From positions 39,826 through 103,825 of the forward strand of contig NZ_VANU01000008.1 in assembly GCF_005771535.1 (NCBI RefSeq): 64,000 nucleotides of DNA. The letters run 5' to 3'. Each line of letters opens with the position of its first letter. Position 1 is the stretch's first letter. This DNA is from Arcobacter arenosus. Its GTDB lineage: Bacteria > Campylobacterota > Campylobacteria > Campylobacterales > Arcobacteraceae. Below, piece after piece: positions 54,774 to 64,000 of this stretch. The notes under the pieces were generated by a model. The model made no database searches, was not told where the DNA came from, and saw only the letters and a program-made list of their open reading frames with translations. The position numbers were made by a program, and so were the translations under genes.

Positions 54774-56873
54774 ATGTATGAAATATGGAGAAAGCTTTTT
54801 GGCAATTTAAAAGTTTTTAAAAAAATGTTACTTGTGTCAATTGTATCATTAACATCAATGATTATATTAGCTGTTATTCTTTTACTTGGACAAGAAAAAA
54901 TGATGTTTAAAGAGAAAAAAACTCAATTAGTTAATGTAATTGATTTATCCTATAGTTTTGTAGAAAAAGAGTATAAAAAATTTGAATCGGGGCAAATTAC
55001 AGAAACTGAAGCCAAAAATAATGTTATAGAAGCCTTTAAAAACTTTAGATATCAGGGTGATAATTATATTTGGATAAATGATAATAATATTGATTCTGTA
55101 AAAATGGTTATGCATCCAATAGATTTAAATAAAAATGGTAAAGTTATGGATGATAAAGCTTATAATCTTGCTACTGCCATTGATTTTGGCAAAGATTCAA
55201 AATCAACTAAAAAATTAGATAATGAAAATATCTTTAAAGCTTTTGTTGAAGCTACTCAAGATAATGGTTCAGGTTTTGTTCATTATTCAAGGACTGATGA
55301 AAAAACTAAAGAAACACAGAAAAAACTTTCTTATGTAAGAGAATTTACTCCTTGGGGTTGGGTTTTTGGGTCAGGAATATATATTGATGATATCCAAGAA
55401 GAGTTTATAAATTCAGCACAAAAAGCAGGATTAATTCTTTTAATTATTCTTGGTATTTTATCTTTTATTTTTAGAATGATTACAAAAGAGATTGTATTTA
55501 AAGTAACATTTATAAATGAAGGTTTAGAAAACTTTTTTGCATATTTAAATAGAGAAACAAATGATGTTGAGATTAAACAAATAACTTGTAGAGATGAGTT
55601 TGGTCATATGTCAGATTTAATAAATTCAAATATTGAAAAAGCTAAAAGAGGTATCATAGAAGATAGAGAATTAATTGATGAAACAATCACAGTTTTAGGT
55701 GAGTTTGAACAAGGTGATTTATGTCAAAGAGTTAATATAAATGTTTCTAATCCTGCTATGCAACAGTTAAAAGAGGTTTTAAACAGTATGGCTGGAAACT
55801 TAGAACATAATATTGAATCTGTTTTAGATGTCTTAGAAAAATATTCTAATTTCAACTACCTTGATAAAGTTAATACAACTGGAATTCAAAAGGATTTATT
55901 AAAGCTTGCAAATGGAGTTAACACTTTAGGTGATTCTATTACAGCTATGTTGGTTGCAAGTAAAAGTGATGGTTTAAAACTAGATGATAGTTCGGCTTTA
56001 TTATTAGAAAATGTAGAATCTTTAAATAACAACTCTAATGAGGCAGCTTCTTCTTTAGAAGAAACAGCGGCATCATTAGAACAAATGACAGGAAATATTA
56101 GAAGTAATACACAAAATATTTATGAAATGGCTCAAATCTCACAAAAAGTTACTAAATCTGCAAAAGATGGAGAGGTTTTAGCAAACCAAACAACAACTGC
56201 AATGGAAGAGATAGATACACAAGTAAATTTAATCAACGATTCTATTACAATAATTGATCAAATTGCTTTTCAAACAAACATACTTTCATTAAATGCGGCG
56301 GTAGAAGCTGCAACAGCAGGGGAAGCTGGAAAAGGGTTTGCCGTAGTTGCTCAAGAGGTTAGAAATCTTGCAAATAGATCTGCAGAAGCTGCAAAAGAGA
56401 TAAAAAATCTAGTAGAAAGTGCAACTAATAAAGCAAATGAGGGTAAAGAGATTGCTACAAATATGATTAATGGTTATGTTGCTTTAAATGAAAATATTAA
56501 TCAGACAATTACTTTAATCAATAATGTTGAAATGTCTAGTAAAGAGCAATTAACGGGAATAGAACAAATTAATCAAGCAGTTGCTCAATTAGATACACAA
56601 ACACAAATGAATGCACAAGTTGCTTCTCAAACACAAGAAATAGCTTTAGAAACAGATAAAATTGCAAAAATGGTTCTAGAAAGTGCCGATGAAAAAGAGT
56701 TTATTGGTAAAGAAAACTTAAAAAAAAGAGATAGAACATCTAAAAAATCTTATACAGGTGAAGAAAGAAGATCGTTAGAAAAAATTATTAAATCTTCACC
56801 TTCAAATTCTGTTAAAAAAGAGAACTTTAAAGCAAAAGTTCAAGAACAAGATGATGAATGGGAAAGTTTTTAA
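54774..56873 (+). CDS. Methyl-accepting chemotaxis protein with Cache sensor
   Basis: The 699-residue protein has a membrane helix at 16-38, a periplasmic single Cache domain ([32 protein letters not shown]), a second helix at about 215-232, a long linker, and the signalling hairpin tip [37 protein letters not shown] near residue 500. The C terminus ends EWESF, matching the x-W-x-x-F pentapeptide that tethers CheR/CheB. The ligand is unknown; related Cache domains often bind small carboxylates. Confidence 0.94.
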   Translation: MYEIWRKLFGNLKVFKKMLLVSIVSLTSMIILAVILLLGQEKMMFKEKKTQLVNVIDLSYSFVEKEYKKFESGQITETEAKNNVIEAFKNFRYQGDNYIWINDNNIDSVKMVMHPIDLNKNGKVMDDKAYNLATAIDFGKDSKSTKKLDNENIFKAFVEATQDNGSGFVHYSRTDEKTKETQKKLSYVREFTPWGWVFGSGIYIDDIQEEFINSAQKAGLILLIILGILSFIFRMITKEIVFKVTFINEGLENFFAYLNRETNDVEIKQITCRDEFGHMSDLINSNIEKAKRGIIEDRELIDETITVLGEFEQGDLCQRVNINVSNPAMQQLKEVLNSMAGNLEHNIESVLDVLEKYSNFNYLDKVNTTGIQKDLLKLANGVNTLGDSITAMLVASKSDGLKLDDSSALLLENVESLNNNSNEAASSLEETAASLEQMTGNIRSNTQNIYEMAQISQKVTKSAKDGEVLANQTTTAMEEIDTQVNLINDSITIIDQIAFQTNILSLNAAVEAATAGEAGKGFAVVAQEVRNLANRSAEAAKEIKNLVESATNKANEGKEIATNMINGYVALNENINQTITLINNVEMSSKEQLTGIEQINQAVAQLDTQTQMNAQVASQTQEIALETDKIAKMVLESADEKEFIGKENLKKRDRTSKKSYTGEERRSLEKIIKSSPSNSVKKENFKAKVQEQDDEWESF

Positions 56874-56887
56874 TCTTTTAGTTCAAT

Positions 56888-56920
56888 GTTAAAAACAGCA
56901 CCTTTTTGGCTGTTTTTAAC
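56888..56920 (+). terminator. Terminator after chemoreceptor gene
   Basis: The 12-bp perfect stem GTTAAAAACAGC / GCTGTTTTTAAC has a 9-nt loop. No long T run follows. Confidence 0.75.
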
Positions 56921-57047
56921 AGAAACCCCCTTTAATACTTGATAAATAATTATAAAAATATAATACAAAAAATTGGTGCCTAATAATTATTTTTTAATTG
57001 TTAAGTTTTAAAAAGATATGATTTCCTTTTATTTTTAAAGGTTTTAT

Positions 57048-58481
57048 ATGAATTCTAAATATAAAGTTATTATAGTTATTTCAAGTTTATTAATAGTCTT
57101 ATCAATAAGTATATCTTTTATAAATTATCTAGTTTCTTTAAATAGTGCCCAACAACAATTGAAGAATCAATCCCTTCCTTTATCTTTAGATAATATTTAT
57201 TCTGACATACAAAAAAATATTATCCAACCATATTTAGTTTCTTCAATGATGGCAAATGATACCTTTGTTCATGATTGGCTATTAAATGAAGAATCAAATG
57301 AAGAGAAAATTATTAAATATCTAGAAGCTATTAAAAATAAATACAATATGTTTAATACTTTTTTAGTTTCTAATGAAACAAAAAACTATTACACTCCCCA
57401 TGGAGTTGTTGAAAAAATTAAAAAAGATAATCCAGCAAATAAATGGTATTTTGATTTTTATAATTCCCAAGGCAAACATGAAATAAATTTAGATTTTAAT
57501 GAACACTTGTCAAATAATATGATTATGTTTATTAACTATAAAATTTTTGATAGTAACTTTCACTTCATTGGTGCAACGGGAGTTGCCCTTAAAATATCAT
57601 ATATAGATGAACTACTTGAGACCTTTAGAAGCAAATACAATTTTCAAGTAACTTTTTTTGATAAAAATGGAAAGGTAGTTTTATCTGAAAGAAAATTTTA
57701 TAAATATAAAACTATAAAAGAAGATGAAACCCTTAAAGAGTTTGAAAATGTTATAATCTCAAAAAAAAGTAATATTATTGAATATGAGAATAATGATTCT
57801 AAATATATTATAAACACAAAATATATACCTGAACTTGACCTTTTCTTAACAGTTAAAGCAAATTTAGATGATTTTACTAAAGATGTAAAGAAAATTTTTT
57901 ATTTTAATTTAATTACTTCTATTATTATTACTTTTATTATTGCTTTTATTGTTTTTTATATCATTAGAAACTATAGTAAAAAACTAGAATACTTATCTCA
58001 ATACGATTCTTTAACTGACCTTTCAAATAGAAGGGACTTTGAAGAAAAATTAAATAGAGAGATTGATTTAAATAAAAGAAGACCCCAAAATATATCTTTT
58101 GCATTTTTAGATATTGATAATTTCAAATCAGTAAATGATAATTATGGTCATGCAAAAGGGGATTTAGTTTTAAAAGAGATTGCAAAAATTTTAAAAACAA
58201 ATATAAGAAAAACAGATATTGTTGGTAGATGGGGTGGAGAAGAGTTTGTTATTGCTTTTATTGGTTCATCTTTAGAAAATGCTACTTCAGTTTGTGAGAA
58301 TATTAGAAAAGAGATTGAATCAAATATAAAAATTAAAAAACTAGTAAGTCTTAAAGTAACAGCAAGTTTTGGTGTTACAATGCTAAAACAATCAGATAGT
58401 ATAGATACAATTACTTCAAGGGCAGATGAAGCAATGTATTTATCAAAAAATAATGGAAAAAACCAAATAAATAGTTTATAA
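57048..58481 (+). CDS. Membrane diguanylate cyclase with periplasmic Cache domain
   Basis: The 477-residue protein has helices at 7-30 and about 283-305, with a Cache-type sensor between them (NTFLVSNETKNYYTPHG, FHFIGATGVALKISYIDEL). The GGDEF domain (YDSLTDLSNRR, FLDIDNFKSVND) has an intact GGEEF and an I-site RKTD. It should make c-di-GMP in response to a periplasmic ligand. Confidence 0.94.
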   Translation: MNSKYKVIIVISSLLIVLSISISFINYLVSLNSAQQQLKNQSLPLSLDNIYSDIQKNIIQPYLVSSMMANDTFVHDWLLNEESNEEKIIKYLEAIKNKYNMFNTFLVSNETKNYYTPHGVVEKIKKDNPANKWYFDFYNSQGKHEINLDFNEHLSNNMIMFINYKIFDSNFHFIGATGVALKISYIDELLETFRSKYNFQVTFFDKNGKVVLSERKFYKYKTIKEDETLKEFENVIISKKSNIIEYENNDSKYIINTKYIPELDLFLTVKANLDDFTKDVKKIFYFNLITSIIITFIIAFIVFYIIRNYSKKLEYLSQYDSLTDLSNRRDFEEKLNREIDLNKRRPQNISFAFLDIDNFKSVNDNYGHAKGDLVLKEIAKILKTNIRKTDIVGRWGGEEFVIAFIGSSLENATSVCENIRKEIESNIKIKKLVSLKVTASFGVTMLKQSDSIDTITSRADEAMYLSKNNGKNQINSL

Positions 58482-58513
58482 AAGTTTAGATGATTACTTC
58501 ATCTAAACTTTTA
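58479..58513. terminator. Bidirectional terminator
   Basis: The long perfect stem TAAAAGTTTAGATGA / TCATCTAAACTTTTA with a 5-nt loop overlaps the stop codons of the convergent genes. Confidence 0.88.
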
Positions 58514-58980
58514 TTTCTCACATCATCAATTTGAAAACAAGCGTTTGCAATTTTTCTTGCTGTGTCATCTTTATATTTTTCCACAATTTCTTTGATACAT
58601 TTCATCTCTTCTTTATCAAACATAGAAGAATCAAAATCTTCTTCCATTTTTAAAAAATTTAGTTCAATGAATTTTTCTTTTGTAAGAATCTCAATATCAA
58701 TAAAGTCAAGCATATCTGTAATAAGATAAAGCCTCTCATCATCCTCTTCTAAATCTTCGCCATTTGCAATAATATCAAAGATATCAGCTAAAACAACAGC
58801 TTCAGGATTTCTTTTTTGCTTTATATATTCATCACCAAAGATTTTTCTACCTTTAGTTTTATAAAAGTTATAATCGATTAAAAATAGTAAAATTATTAGT
58901 TTCCTATCATTTAAGTGTTTTACATCTTCATCAAGCATGTAGATTATTACATTTGCAACTTTTGTTATATCAATATTCAA
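58486..58980 (-). CDS. Hypothetical protein at end of two-component operon
   Basis: This 164-residue soluble protein is helical and acidic, with no recognised family (VADIFDIIANGEDLEEDDERLY in the middle). It follows the response regulator by 9 bp and is probably co-transcribed. Function unknown. Confidence 0.65.
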   Translation of the reverse strand: MNIDITKVANVIIYMLDEDVKHLNDRKLIILLFLIDYNFYKTKGRKIFGDEYIKQKRNPEAVVLADIFDIIANGEDLEEDDERLYLITDMLDFIDIEILTKEKFIELNFLKMEEDFDSSMFDKEEMKCIKEIVEKYKDDTARKIANACFQIDDVRNKSLDEVII

Positions 58981-58989
58981 AATATTCCT

Positions 58990-59655
58990 TTAAATTAAAT
59001 CTAATGAGTCTTCATTAAATTTATATGTTTTGTGGGCAACCTTTGTCAAAATCTTTTTTTCTGCTAATTCTTTAAATAGTTTAATTAACGTAGGTTTAGA
59101 GATGGAAATTTTATCCATAATATCTGAATATGAGGTTACAAGTTCATCATTACTGTCTAAATTTGAAATAATACATTTTATAACTTCAACTTGTTTACTA
59201 TCTGTAACTGCCGATATTGTCTTGATTACATTAATATTTTTTTGCATTTCGTGAGATTGTACAATTGGAAATAAAATATCATGTAAGGTATTTAGTAACT
59301 CTTTTATATTTATTGGTTTTACAATATAATTTTCAACTTTTAATTTTATAGCGTCTAAAAGGTATTTTGTATCTGTATGGGCGGTTGTTAATATAATTGG
59401 TATATTTACATCTTTTTGTTTTATATCTCTTAAAAAGTCAATTCCGTTTTCATTTTCTAATAAAATATCTGAAATTATAACATCAACTTTTTTACTTTCT
59501 AAAACTTCAAGTGCTTCTTTTGATGTATTTACTGCATAAACATTTGCAACAAAATCATCTAAAATATCTTTCGTATGTGTTAAAAGAGATTTATCATCTT
59601 CTAAATACAGTATATTGAATGTTGACAAGATATTGAGGTTTCTTTCTTTAGTCAT
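58990..59655 (-). CDS. Response regulator with helix-turn-helix output
   Basis: The protein has about 221 residues. Its receiver domain (ILYLEDDKSLL; phosphoacceptor Asp in VDVIISDILLENENG; terminal KPIN) is followed by a C-terminal winged-helix segment (YSDIMDKISISKPTLIKLFKELAEKKILTKVAHKTYKF). This HTH resembles that of Crp-type regulators. The ATG at 59655 follows AAGGAC and is preferred over an upstream ATG at 59670. It overlaps the kinase gene. Confidence 0.9.
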   Translation of the reverse strand: MTKERNLNILSTFNILYLEDDKSLLTHTKDILDDFVANVYAVNTSKEALEVLESKKVDVIISDILLENENGIDFLRDIKQKDVNIPIILTTAHTDTKYLLDAIKLKVENYIVKPINIKELLNTLHDILFPIVQSHEMQKNINVIKTISAVTDSKQVEVIKCIISNLDSNDELVTSYSDIMDKISISKPTLIKLFKELAEKKILTKVAHKTYKFNEDSLDLI

Positions 59656-61249
59656 CACTTTGTCCTTCATTTTTATTATCTAATGGAATGTCCACAATAA
59701 AAAGTGCTCCATATTCTAGGTTTTCACTATTTATTTTATTGTAAACATTCTTACATTTTATATTACCATTCATATGCTTTTCAATAATTTGTTTAGACAT
59801 ATAAAGTCCAATACCTGTTCCAGCACTTTTATATTTGGTTGTATAGTATGGTTCAAAGATGTGTGGAAGGATTTTTTCTTCTACTCCACCACCATTGTCA
59901 TATATAAGAATTCTAGCTTTTTGCCTATACTCTTTAACCACAATTTTTATAGCTCTTTCTTTATCTAAATTTTTTAAGGCATCTTTAGAATTTGAAATCA
60001 TATTTAAAACTACATGGGATAATTCATTATAGTATCCATAAATATTTAAATCATTCATAATGATAATATTTAGTTTGATATTCTCTTTTTCTAGTATATA
60101 TTTAGATAAATCAGCTGCATGTAAAACACAATCTTTTACTGAAAATTTTACTTTAGCCTTGTTTGGACTAAAGAAATTTTGAAAATCATCTAGGGTATTT
60201 GACATATTTTCTGCTAGTAATACTGCATCTTTAGTTTTTTGTTCAACAAACTCAAAAGAGAGTTTTCCAAATTCCATTTTTGTTTGAAATGATTGAATAA
60301 TCATCATTAAAGAACCCAATGGTTGTCTCCATTGGTGAGCAATATTTCCCAACATTTCACCTAAACTTGCTAGTTTTGATTGTTGGAACATAATTAAATC
60401 TTTTTTCCTAGAGTTTGCAACTTCTTTTTTTATTTTAATTTCAAGGTAATCATTTAGTTCTTGTAACTCTTTTGTCTTTTCACTTACTGCATCTTCAAGA
60501 TTAAAGTGTAATTTTCTAAAGTTATTGATTAGTAAAACTGATAAAATTACTGAAAATAAAAATACTGAAACAATAGAGTAGATTAAAATAGTGGTTAAAA
60601 GATTAAAGGTTTTTTGAGTTTCCCTTTTTTCTGTTACAGCAAGATTTAAATCATAGTTTGTAAGGTTTGTAATATACACATTTACTGAATTTATTTCAAA
60701 ATAGAGTTTATCAATAAAAAATATAGCCTCAACAAAGTTATTCCTTTGAAGAAGTTGAACTATTTTATTGATATCTTTATGTAAATCTGAGATTTTCTCA
60801 TTTATATTCAAAATTAAATTACTTTGTAAAATCTTTTCATTATCCTCTTCTTTATTAATCTCAAAAAAATCATTAATAAAATTTGTAATAAAAGATTTCT
60901 CATATTTTTTATCAATAGTAGCATTTTTATAGTTTTTCCAACTTTTATTAATAAGTTGTTGTGCTAATGAGATAATATCTTTTGCTTGGTCTATGGTAAT
61001 GTTTTTTTGTTGAATTTCATAAAAGGTATCATAGATATTGATTTTATATATATCTTTTATATTCTCTAATTCAATGATAGGTTTTGTTCTTTTTTCAAAT
61101 AGAGTGTCAAAATCATTTTTCATTGAATAAACTGATATCTGAGATAATGCAATAATAGAAATCATACCACCTGTGATAATAAATAAAAGAACAGAACTTT
61201 TATAACTAAATGATAAATTGTCAAAATAGTGTAGTAGTTTTTTAATCAT
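59648..61249 (-). CDS. Sensor histidine kinase
   Basis: The 533-residue protein has two helices (about 19-41 and 216-238) around a helical periplasmic sensor, a coiled coil, the phosphoacceptor box GNIAHQWRQPLGSL, and an ATPase domain (NMISNSKDAL, DNGGGV, GTGIGLYMSKQII). It probably receives the signal from the binding protein encoded upstream (8-bp overlap) and phosphorylates the response regulator downstream. Confidence 0.93.
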   Translation of the reverse strand: MIKKLLHYFDNLSFSYKSSVLLFIITGGMISIIALSQISVYSMKNDFDTLFEKRTKPIIELENIKDIYKINIYDTFYEIQQKNITIDQAKDIISLAQQLINKSWKNYKNATIDKKYEKSFITNFINDFFEINKEEDNEKILQSNLILNINEKISDLHKDINKIVQLLQRNNFVEAIFFIDKLYFEINSVNVYITNLTNYDLNLAVTEKRETQKTFNLLTTILIYSIVSVFLFSVILSVLLINNFRKLHFNLEDAVSEKTKELQELNDYLEIKIKKEVANSRKKDLIMFQQSKLASLGEMLGNIAHQWRQPLGSLMMIIQSFQTKMEFGKLSFEFVEQKTKDAVLLAENMSNTLDDFQNFFSPNKAKVKFSVKDCVLHAADLSKYILEKENIKLNIIIMNDLNIYGYYNELSHVVLNMISNSKDALKNLDKERAIKIVVKEYRQKARILIYDNGGGVEEKILPHIFEPYYTTKYKSAGTGIGLYMSKQIIEKHMNGNIKCKNVYNKINSENLEYGALFIVDIPLDNKNEGQSDD

Positions 61250-62390
61250 CTTTATTTATCTCTTTAAAGGTTGATTCTTCATATTTAAATAAATAGACTT
61301 TATTTGATAGTTGATCTTTTTTATGTTCAAGTTTAATACCTCTTAATATCTCTTTAGGAAGTCTATTCCATTCTTTTAAGAAAGCATTTTTACTTAAAGG
61401 ACCTTTTATATTCTTAATTGATTCAACAACACTTTTTGCAACAAGGAAGGCTTCTAGTGAGATAAAGCCTAATGATTCTTTAGGATAATATCTTCTCATC
61501 ATATATTTATATTCTCTAATTATTTCAATTCTATAGTTATCAAAACTAGGAACTACTTGAGAGAAGATTATATTCTGTGTTTCATAGTTTAGTTCTTTTA
61601 CAATCGCACTAGCATCACCAAATGAAATAATACAAAAAATTGAATCTTTTAATACAGGGTCCATTTTTGCTTTTTTTATAAACAATGCATTTGCTTGATA
61701 AGCTCCAACCATAATAATAGCTTCCGGTTTTGAATCTCTAATTTCACTAAAAGCATGTTTTATAGATAAGGTATTTCTTTTATACATACCCTCACCATTT
61801 AAAGCCAAATCTCTACTTCTAAGAGATTTTATAGTTGAAACAAATCCCTCTTCACCATAATCATCATTTTGATAAAAAACAGCAAATTTTTTTATCTTTT
61901 TTTTAGTGTTTAGATACTCAATTATTTTATCAATCTCTTCATAATAAGAGGCTCTAAAGTTTACAATGTTTTGTTTATTCTTATCCCTTAAAAAAGAAGC
62001 ACCAGTAAAAGGAGCTATAAATGGTATAGAATTGTTTTCTATAATAGGTAATATTTTTTTTACTGTTGGAGTGCCAACATAACCATAAAATGCAAATAAA
62101 TCTTTTCTCTCTAATAGTTTATTTGTATTCTCAATTGTTAGATTTGGTTCATATTTATCATCTAATGAAATTAAAGATATTTTTTTATTATTTGGTAAAA
62201 TACCTTTTTCATTAACATATTTAAAGTAAGCGTTTGTACCAATCTCTACGTTATGGCCCCAGTCTTTCATAATACCAGTTTTAGGTAAAGAAGCCCCAAG
62301 TACTATATTGTTATTGTAATATTTTTGTTCATTGAAAAAATAAATCAGAAAGGCAAAAATAATAAAAATTGAAATTAAAATTTTTTTCAA
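61242..62390 (-). CDS. LivK-like periplasmic binding protein
   Basis: The 382-residue protein has a signal or anchor helix (MKKILISIFIIFAFLIYFF) and a type I periplasmic-binding fold of the branched-chain amino acid/amide family (LGASLPKTGIMKDWGHNVEIGTNAYFKYVNE; YVGTPTVKKILPIIE). No ABC permease genes accompany it. As the first gene of the kinase operon it is likely a signal receptor rather than a transporter subunit. Confidence 0.9.
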   Translation of the reverse strand: MKKILISIFIIFAFLIYFFNEQKYYNNNIVLGASLPKTGIMKDWGHNVEIGTNAYFKYVNEKGILPNNKKISLISLDDKYEPNLTIENTNKLLERKDLFAFYGYVGTPTVKKILPIIENNSIPFIAPFTGASFLRDKNKQNIVNFRASYYEEIDKIIEYLNTKKKIKKFAVFYQNDDYGEEGFVSTIKSLRSRDLALNGEGMYKRNTLSIKHAFSEIRDSKPEAIIMVGAYQANALFIKKAKMDPVLKDSIFCIISFGDASAIVKELNYETQNIIFSQVVPSFDNYRIEIIREYKYMMRRYYPKESLGFISLEAFLVAKSVVESIKNIKGPLSKNAFLKEWNRLPKEILRGIKLEHKKDQLSNKVYLFKYEESTFKEINKDD

Positions 62391-62518
62391 TACTTCTCCT
62401 TAAAAATAAGATTATACCATAATAGTAAACTTAAAATTAACAAAAATTAAAAAGTTATATAAATTTAGTAAAAAAAAGTTAACTATTTAAGCTTTAATAA
62501 AGTTTAATCATTTTAGAA

Positions 62519-62538
62519 TGGTAAAATATTATTTACCA
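62519..62538. promoter_or_regulatory. Palindrome before the ferredoxin gene
   Basis: TGGTAAA-ATATTA-TTTACCA, a 7-6-7 dyad, ends 14 bp before the start codon at 62553, in the divergent region with the binding-protein operon. It is a plausible repressor site. Confidence 0.5.
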
Positions 62539-62552
62539 ATAAGGCATAGGTT

Positions 62553-64000
62553 ATGCAAGAGTATATTTATTACAACAAACAAAACTTAGATTTCCCGTTA
62601 TCTGAAAAGATTTTAGTGACTAACAATATGATTGAATATAAAGATTCAGATTTTATTGTTTCAAATACAAATCTTTTTAATGCAGAATTAGTTGCAGATG
62701 AAATCGACTTTTATATTAGAAACTCACAAGATACAATAGCTGACAAAATTAAAAATATTGAAAAACTTTATGACTTAAATGAATCAAGATTTGATAATGC
62801 ACAAGATATGACATTTAGTCAAGATGTAGAGAAAAAAGTTTTATTAATCTGTGATGAGTCATGGAAAAAAGAGTTTATTAAAAAAATAGTTTCAAATGAA
62901 TTTGACCTTTTCCATATAAATGAAAATATTTTAAAATCTATAACTGGGTCAATTGGAAACTTAAATGTAGTAGTTGATGATGAAGACAAAGATATAACTT
63001 TAAATATTGACCAAATTATTTGGTTTGATATGAAAGAAGAAGGTAAAAAACAAAGTGGTTGTTTTGATCCACTTGAAACTTCTATTGATGATGTATTAGC
63101 TGAAGTTAGAGCTAATATTGCAAATTATGAATATAGAAAATTTCTAAGTTATGATAAAACAATTTGTCAATATCATGAACGAAGAGATGAAACTTGCGCT
63201 AAGTGTGTAGAGGTTTGTCCTACAACTACAATCGTAAAAGATGATGAGAATAAACATTTACATTTTTCACAAATAGATTGTCATGGGTGTGGTGGTTGTA
63301 TCTCAGTGTGTCCAAGTGGTGCTTTAGATTATACTCCATCAAACAGAGAATCAATCTATGCAATGAGTAAATTTTTTAATGGACATATCCCATTAATCAT
63401 TCCACAAAAAATGAATATATCTTCTTTAGAAGTAGCCTTAAAAGAGAATGTTTTACCATTTAAAATAGAAGGTGAAAAGTTTTTACATGAATCAACTTTA
63501 TTAACAATACTACAAGAATCTGGTTCTCAAGTAGTTTTTTATACTGACTTTTTATCTAAAGGAACTACTGATTCTATTTCTATATTAAATCAAATTTATC
63601 AAGCAAAATATCAAAAAGACGCAATTTTAGTTGCAATGAATAAAGAGCAATTAGTTGATGCTTTAGAAAAAGTAGATTTTATTGATGGTTCAAAATATCA
63701 ATTAAATGATATGAGTTTAAGAAAAAGAGAAAACTTTGCAATTAGATTATCAAAAATAGTTGGAGAATATAACTTTGGTGAAGTTCAAACAGGACCAAAT
63801 GTTCATTATGCAAAGGTTGAAGTAAATGAATCAAATTGTACTTTATGTTTATCATGTGTTGGTGCATGTAATGTAAATGCAATTTTTGCAGATGCGAAAG
63901 ATAATACTTTAAGATTAAATCCATCTTTATGTACATCATGTGGATATTGTGAAGCATCATGTCCTGAATCAGATTGTTTAACAATAAAAAGAGATGTAAT
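62553..64000 (+). CDS. Multi-cluster ferredoxin protein (3' end outside window)
   Basis: At least 482 residues are present, open at the window edge. Residues 1-190 have no recognised domain. Then come ferredoxin motifs: CAKCVEVCP and CHGCGGCISVCP near residues 214-255, and a second set CTLCLSCVGAC and CTSCGYCEASCP near 430-475. An N-terminal Cys in CQYHERRDETC may add a ligand. It should carry four [4Fe-4S] clusters and transfer electrons in the cytosol; the partner is not visible. Confidence 0.85.
   Translation, partial: MQEYIYYNKQNLDFPLSEKILVTNNMIEYKDSDFIVSNTNLFNAELVADEIDFYIRNSQDTIADKIKNIEKLYDLNESRFDNAQDMTFSQDVEKKVLLICDESWKKEFIKKIVSNEFDLFHINENILKSITGSIGNLNVVVDDEDKDITLNIDQIIWFDMKEEGKKQSGCFDPLETSIDDVLAEVRANIANYEYRKFLSYDKTICQYHERRDETCAKCVEVCPTTTIVKDDENKHLHFSQIDCHGCGGCISVCPSGALDYTPSNRESIYAMSKFFNGHIPLIIPQKMNISSLEVALKENVLPFKIEGEKFLHESTLLTILQESGSQVVFYTDFLSKGTTDSISILNQIYQAKYQKDAILVAMNKEQLVDALEKVDFIDGSKYQLNDMSLRKRENFAIRLSKIVGEYNFGEVQTGPNVHYAKVEVNESNCTLCLSCVGACNVNAIFADAKDNTLRLNPSLCTSCGYCEASCPESDCLTIKRDV

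Noticed and set aside
1-64000. CRISPR array
   Set aside because: No regularly spaced short repeats with unique spacers were noticed; the repeats found are coding, tandem or RNA-bearing.

Overview
The window looks like a chromosomal segment of an Arcobacter-type member of the Campylobacterota (Epsilonproteobacteria). This is inferred from the strongly AT-rich DNA, a BioV-type pimeloyl-ACP esterase, a run of aroB, mscS, mtaB, an FtsH-like gene, bioV and mogA, many sensor kinases with the His-box AHQWRQPL, and a selenocysteine-dependent formate hydrogenlyase (FHL) locus. No rRNA, transposase, integrase or CRISPR array was seen.

Layout. 1-4014: 3' part of a giant repetitive adhesin with 105-residue repeats and a von Willebrand A domain, then a tRNA-Glu. 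4331-8685: sbcDC. 8.7-16 kb: an accessory, probably anti-phage, island joined to the 3' end of sbcC. It holds a Gly/Ser-tailed small protein, a PfkB-nucleoside deoxyribosyltransferase fusion, a QueC-like PP-loop enzyme and a Dgt-type dGTPase; then a HEPN (AbiF/Abi_2-like) protein behind a structured RNA; a DUF2779 nuclease-like protein; and an ORF6N regulator behind a second copy of the same RNA. 16-27.4 kb: ordinary backbone genes (parvulin, SH3-domain envelope protein, TM2 protein, aldose epimerase, aroB, MscS, mtaB, FtsH-like pseudoprotease, bioV, mogA, anion symporter).

27.4-52.7 kb is a selenium and anaerobic redox region. It carries selB and selA, tRNA-Sec, two sensory genes, and a selD that is itself a selenoprotein (in-frame UGA at codon 16). 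A 2-hydroxyacyl-CoA-dehydratase-like / double-cubane iron-sulfur protein follows with its ATP-driven activator. A Crp/Fnr-family regulator is divergent from a long FHL operon: fdhF (UGA at codon 140 plus SECIS hairpin), an electron-transfer ferredoxin, hyfBCEFGHI, hycH, hycI and focA. The sel genes supply selenocysteine for FdhF; mogA supplies a step of its molybdenum or tungsten cofactor; focA moves formate; hycH and hycI mature the hydrogenase. Two TGTCA-N6-TGACA palindromes lie between the Crp/Fnr gene and fdhF.

52.9-64 kb: a Tat-type transglutaminase with MerT- and MerP-like proteins, whose upstream region shares an unusual motif with the dehydratase-like operon; then a chemoreceptor, a diguanylate cyclase, a binding protein - histidine kinase - response regulator operon, and the start of a multi-cluster ferredoxin cut by the window end.

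The best candidates for something new are the four-gene QueC/Dgt/deoxyribosyltransferase module with its Gly/Ser-tailed protein and 130-bp tandem duplication, the HEPN-RNA pair with an orphan RNA copy, and the shared palindrome plus 14-mer in front of two unrelated redox operons.
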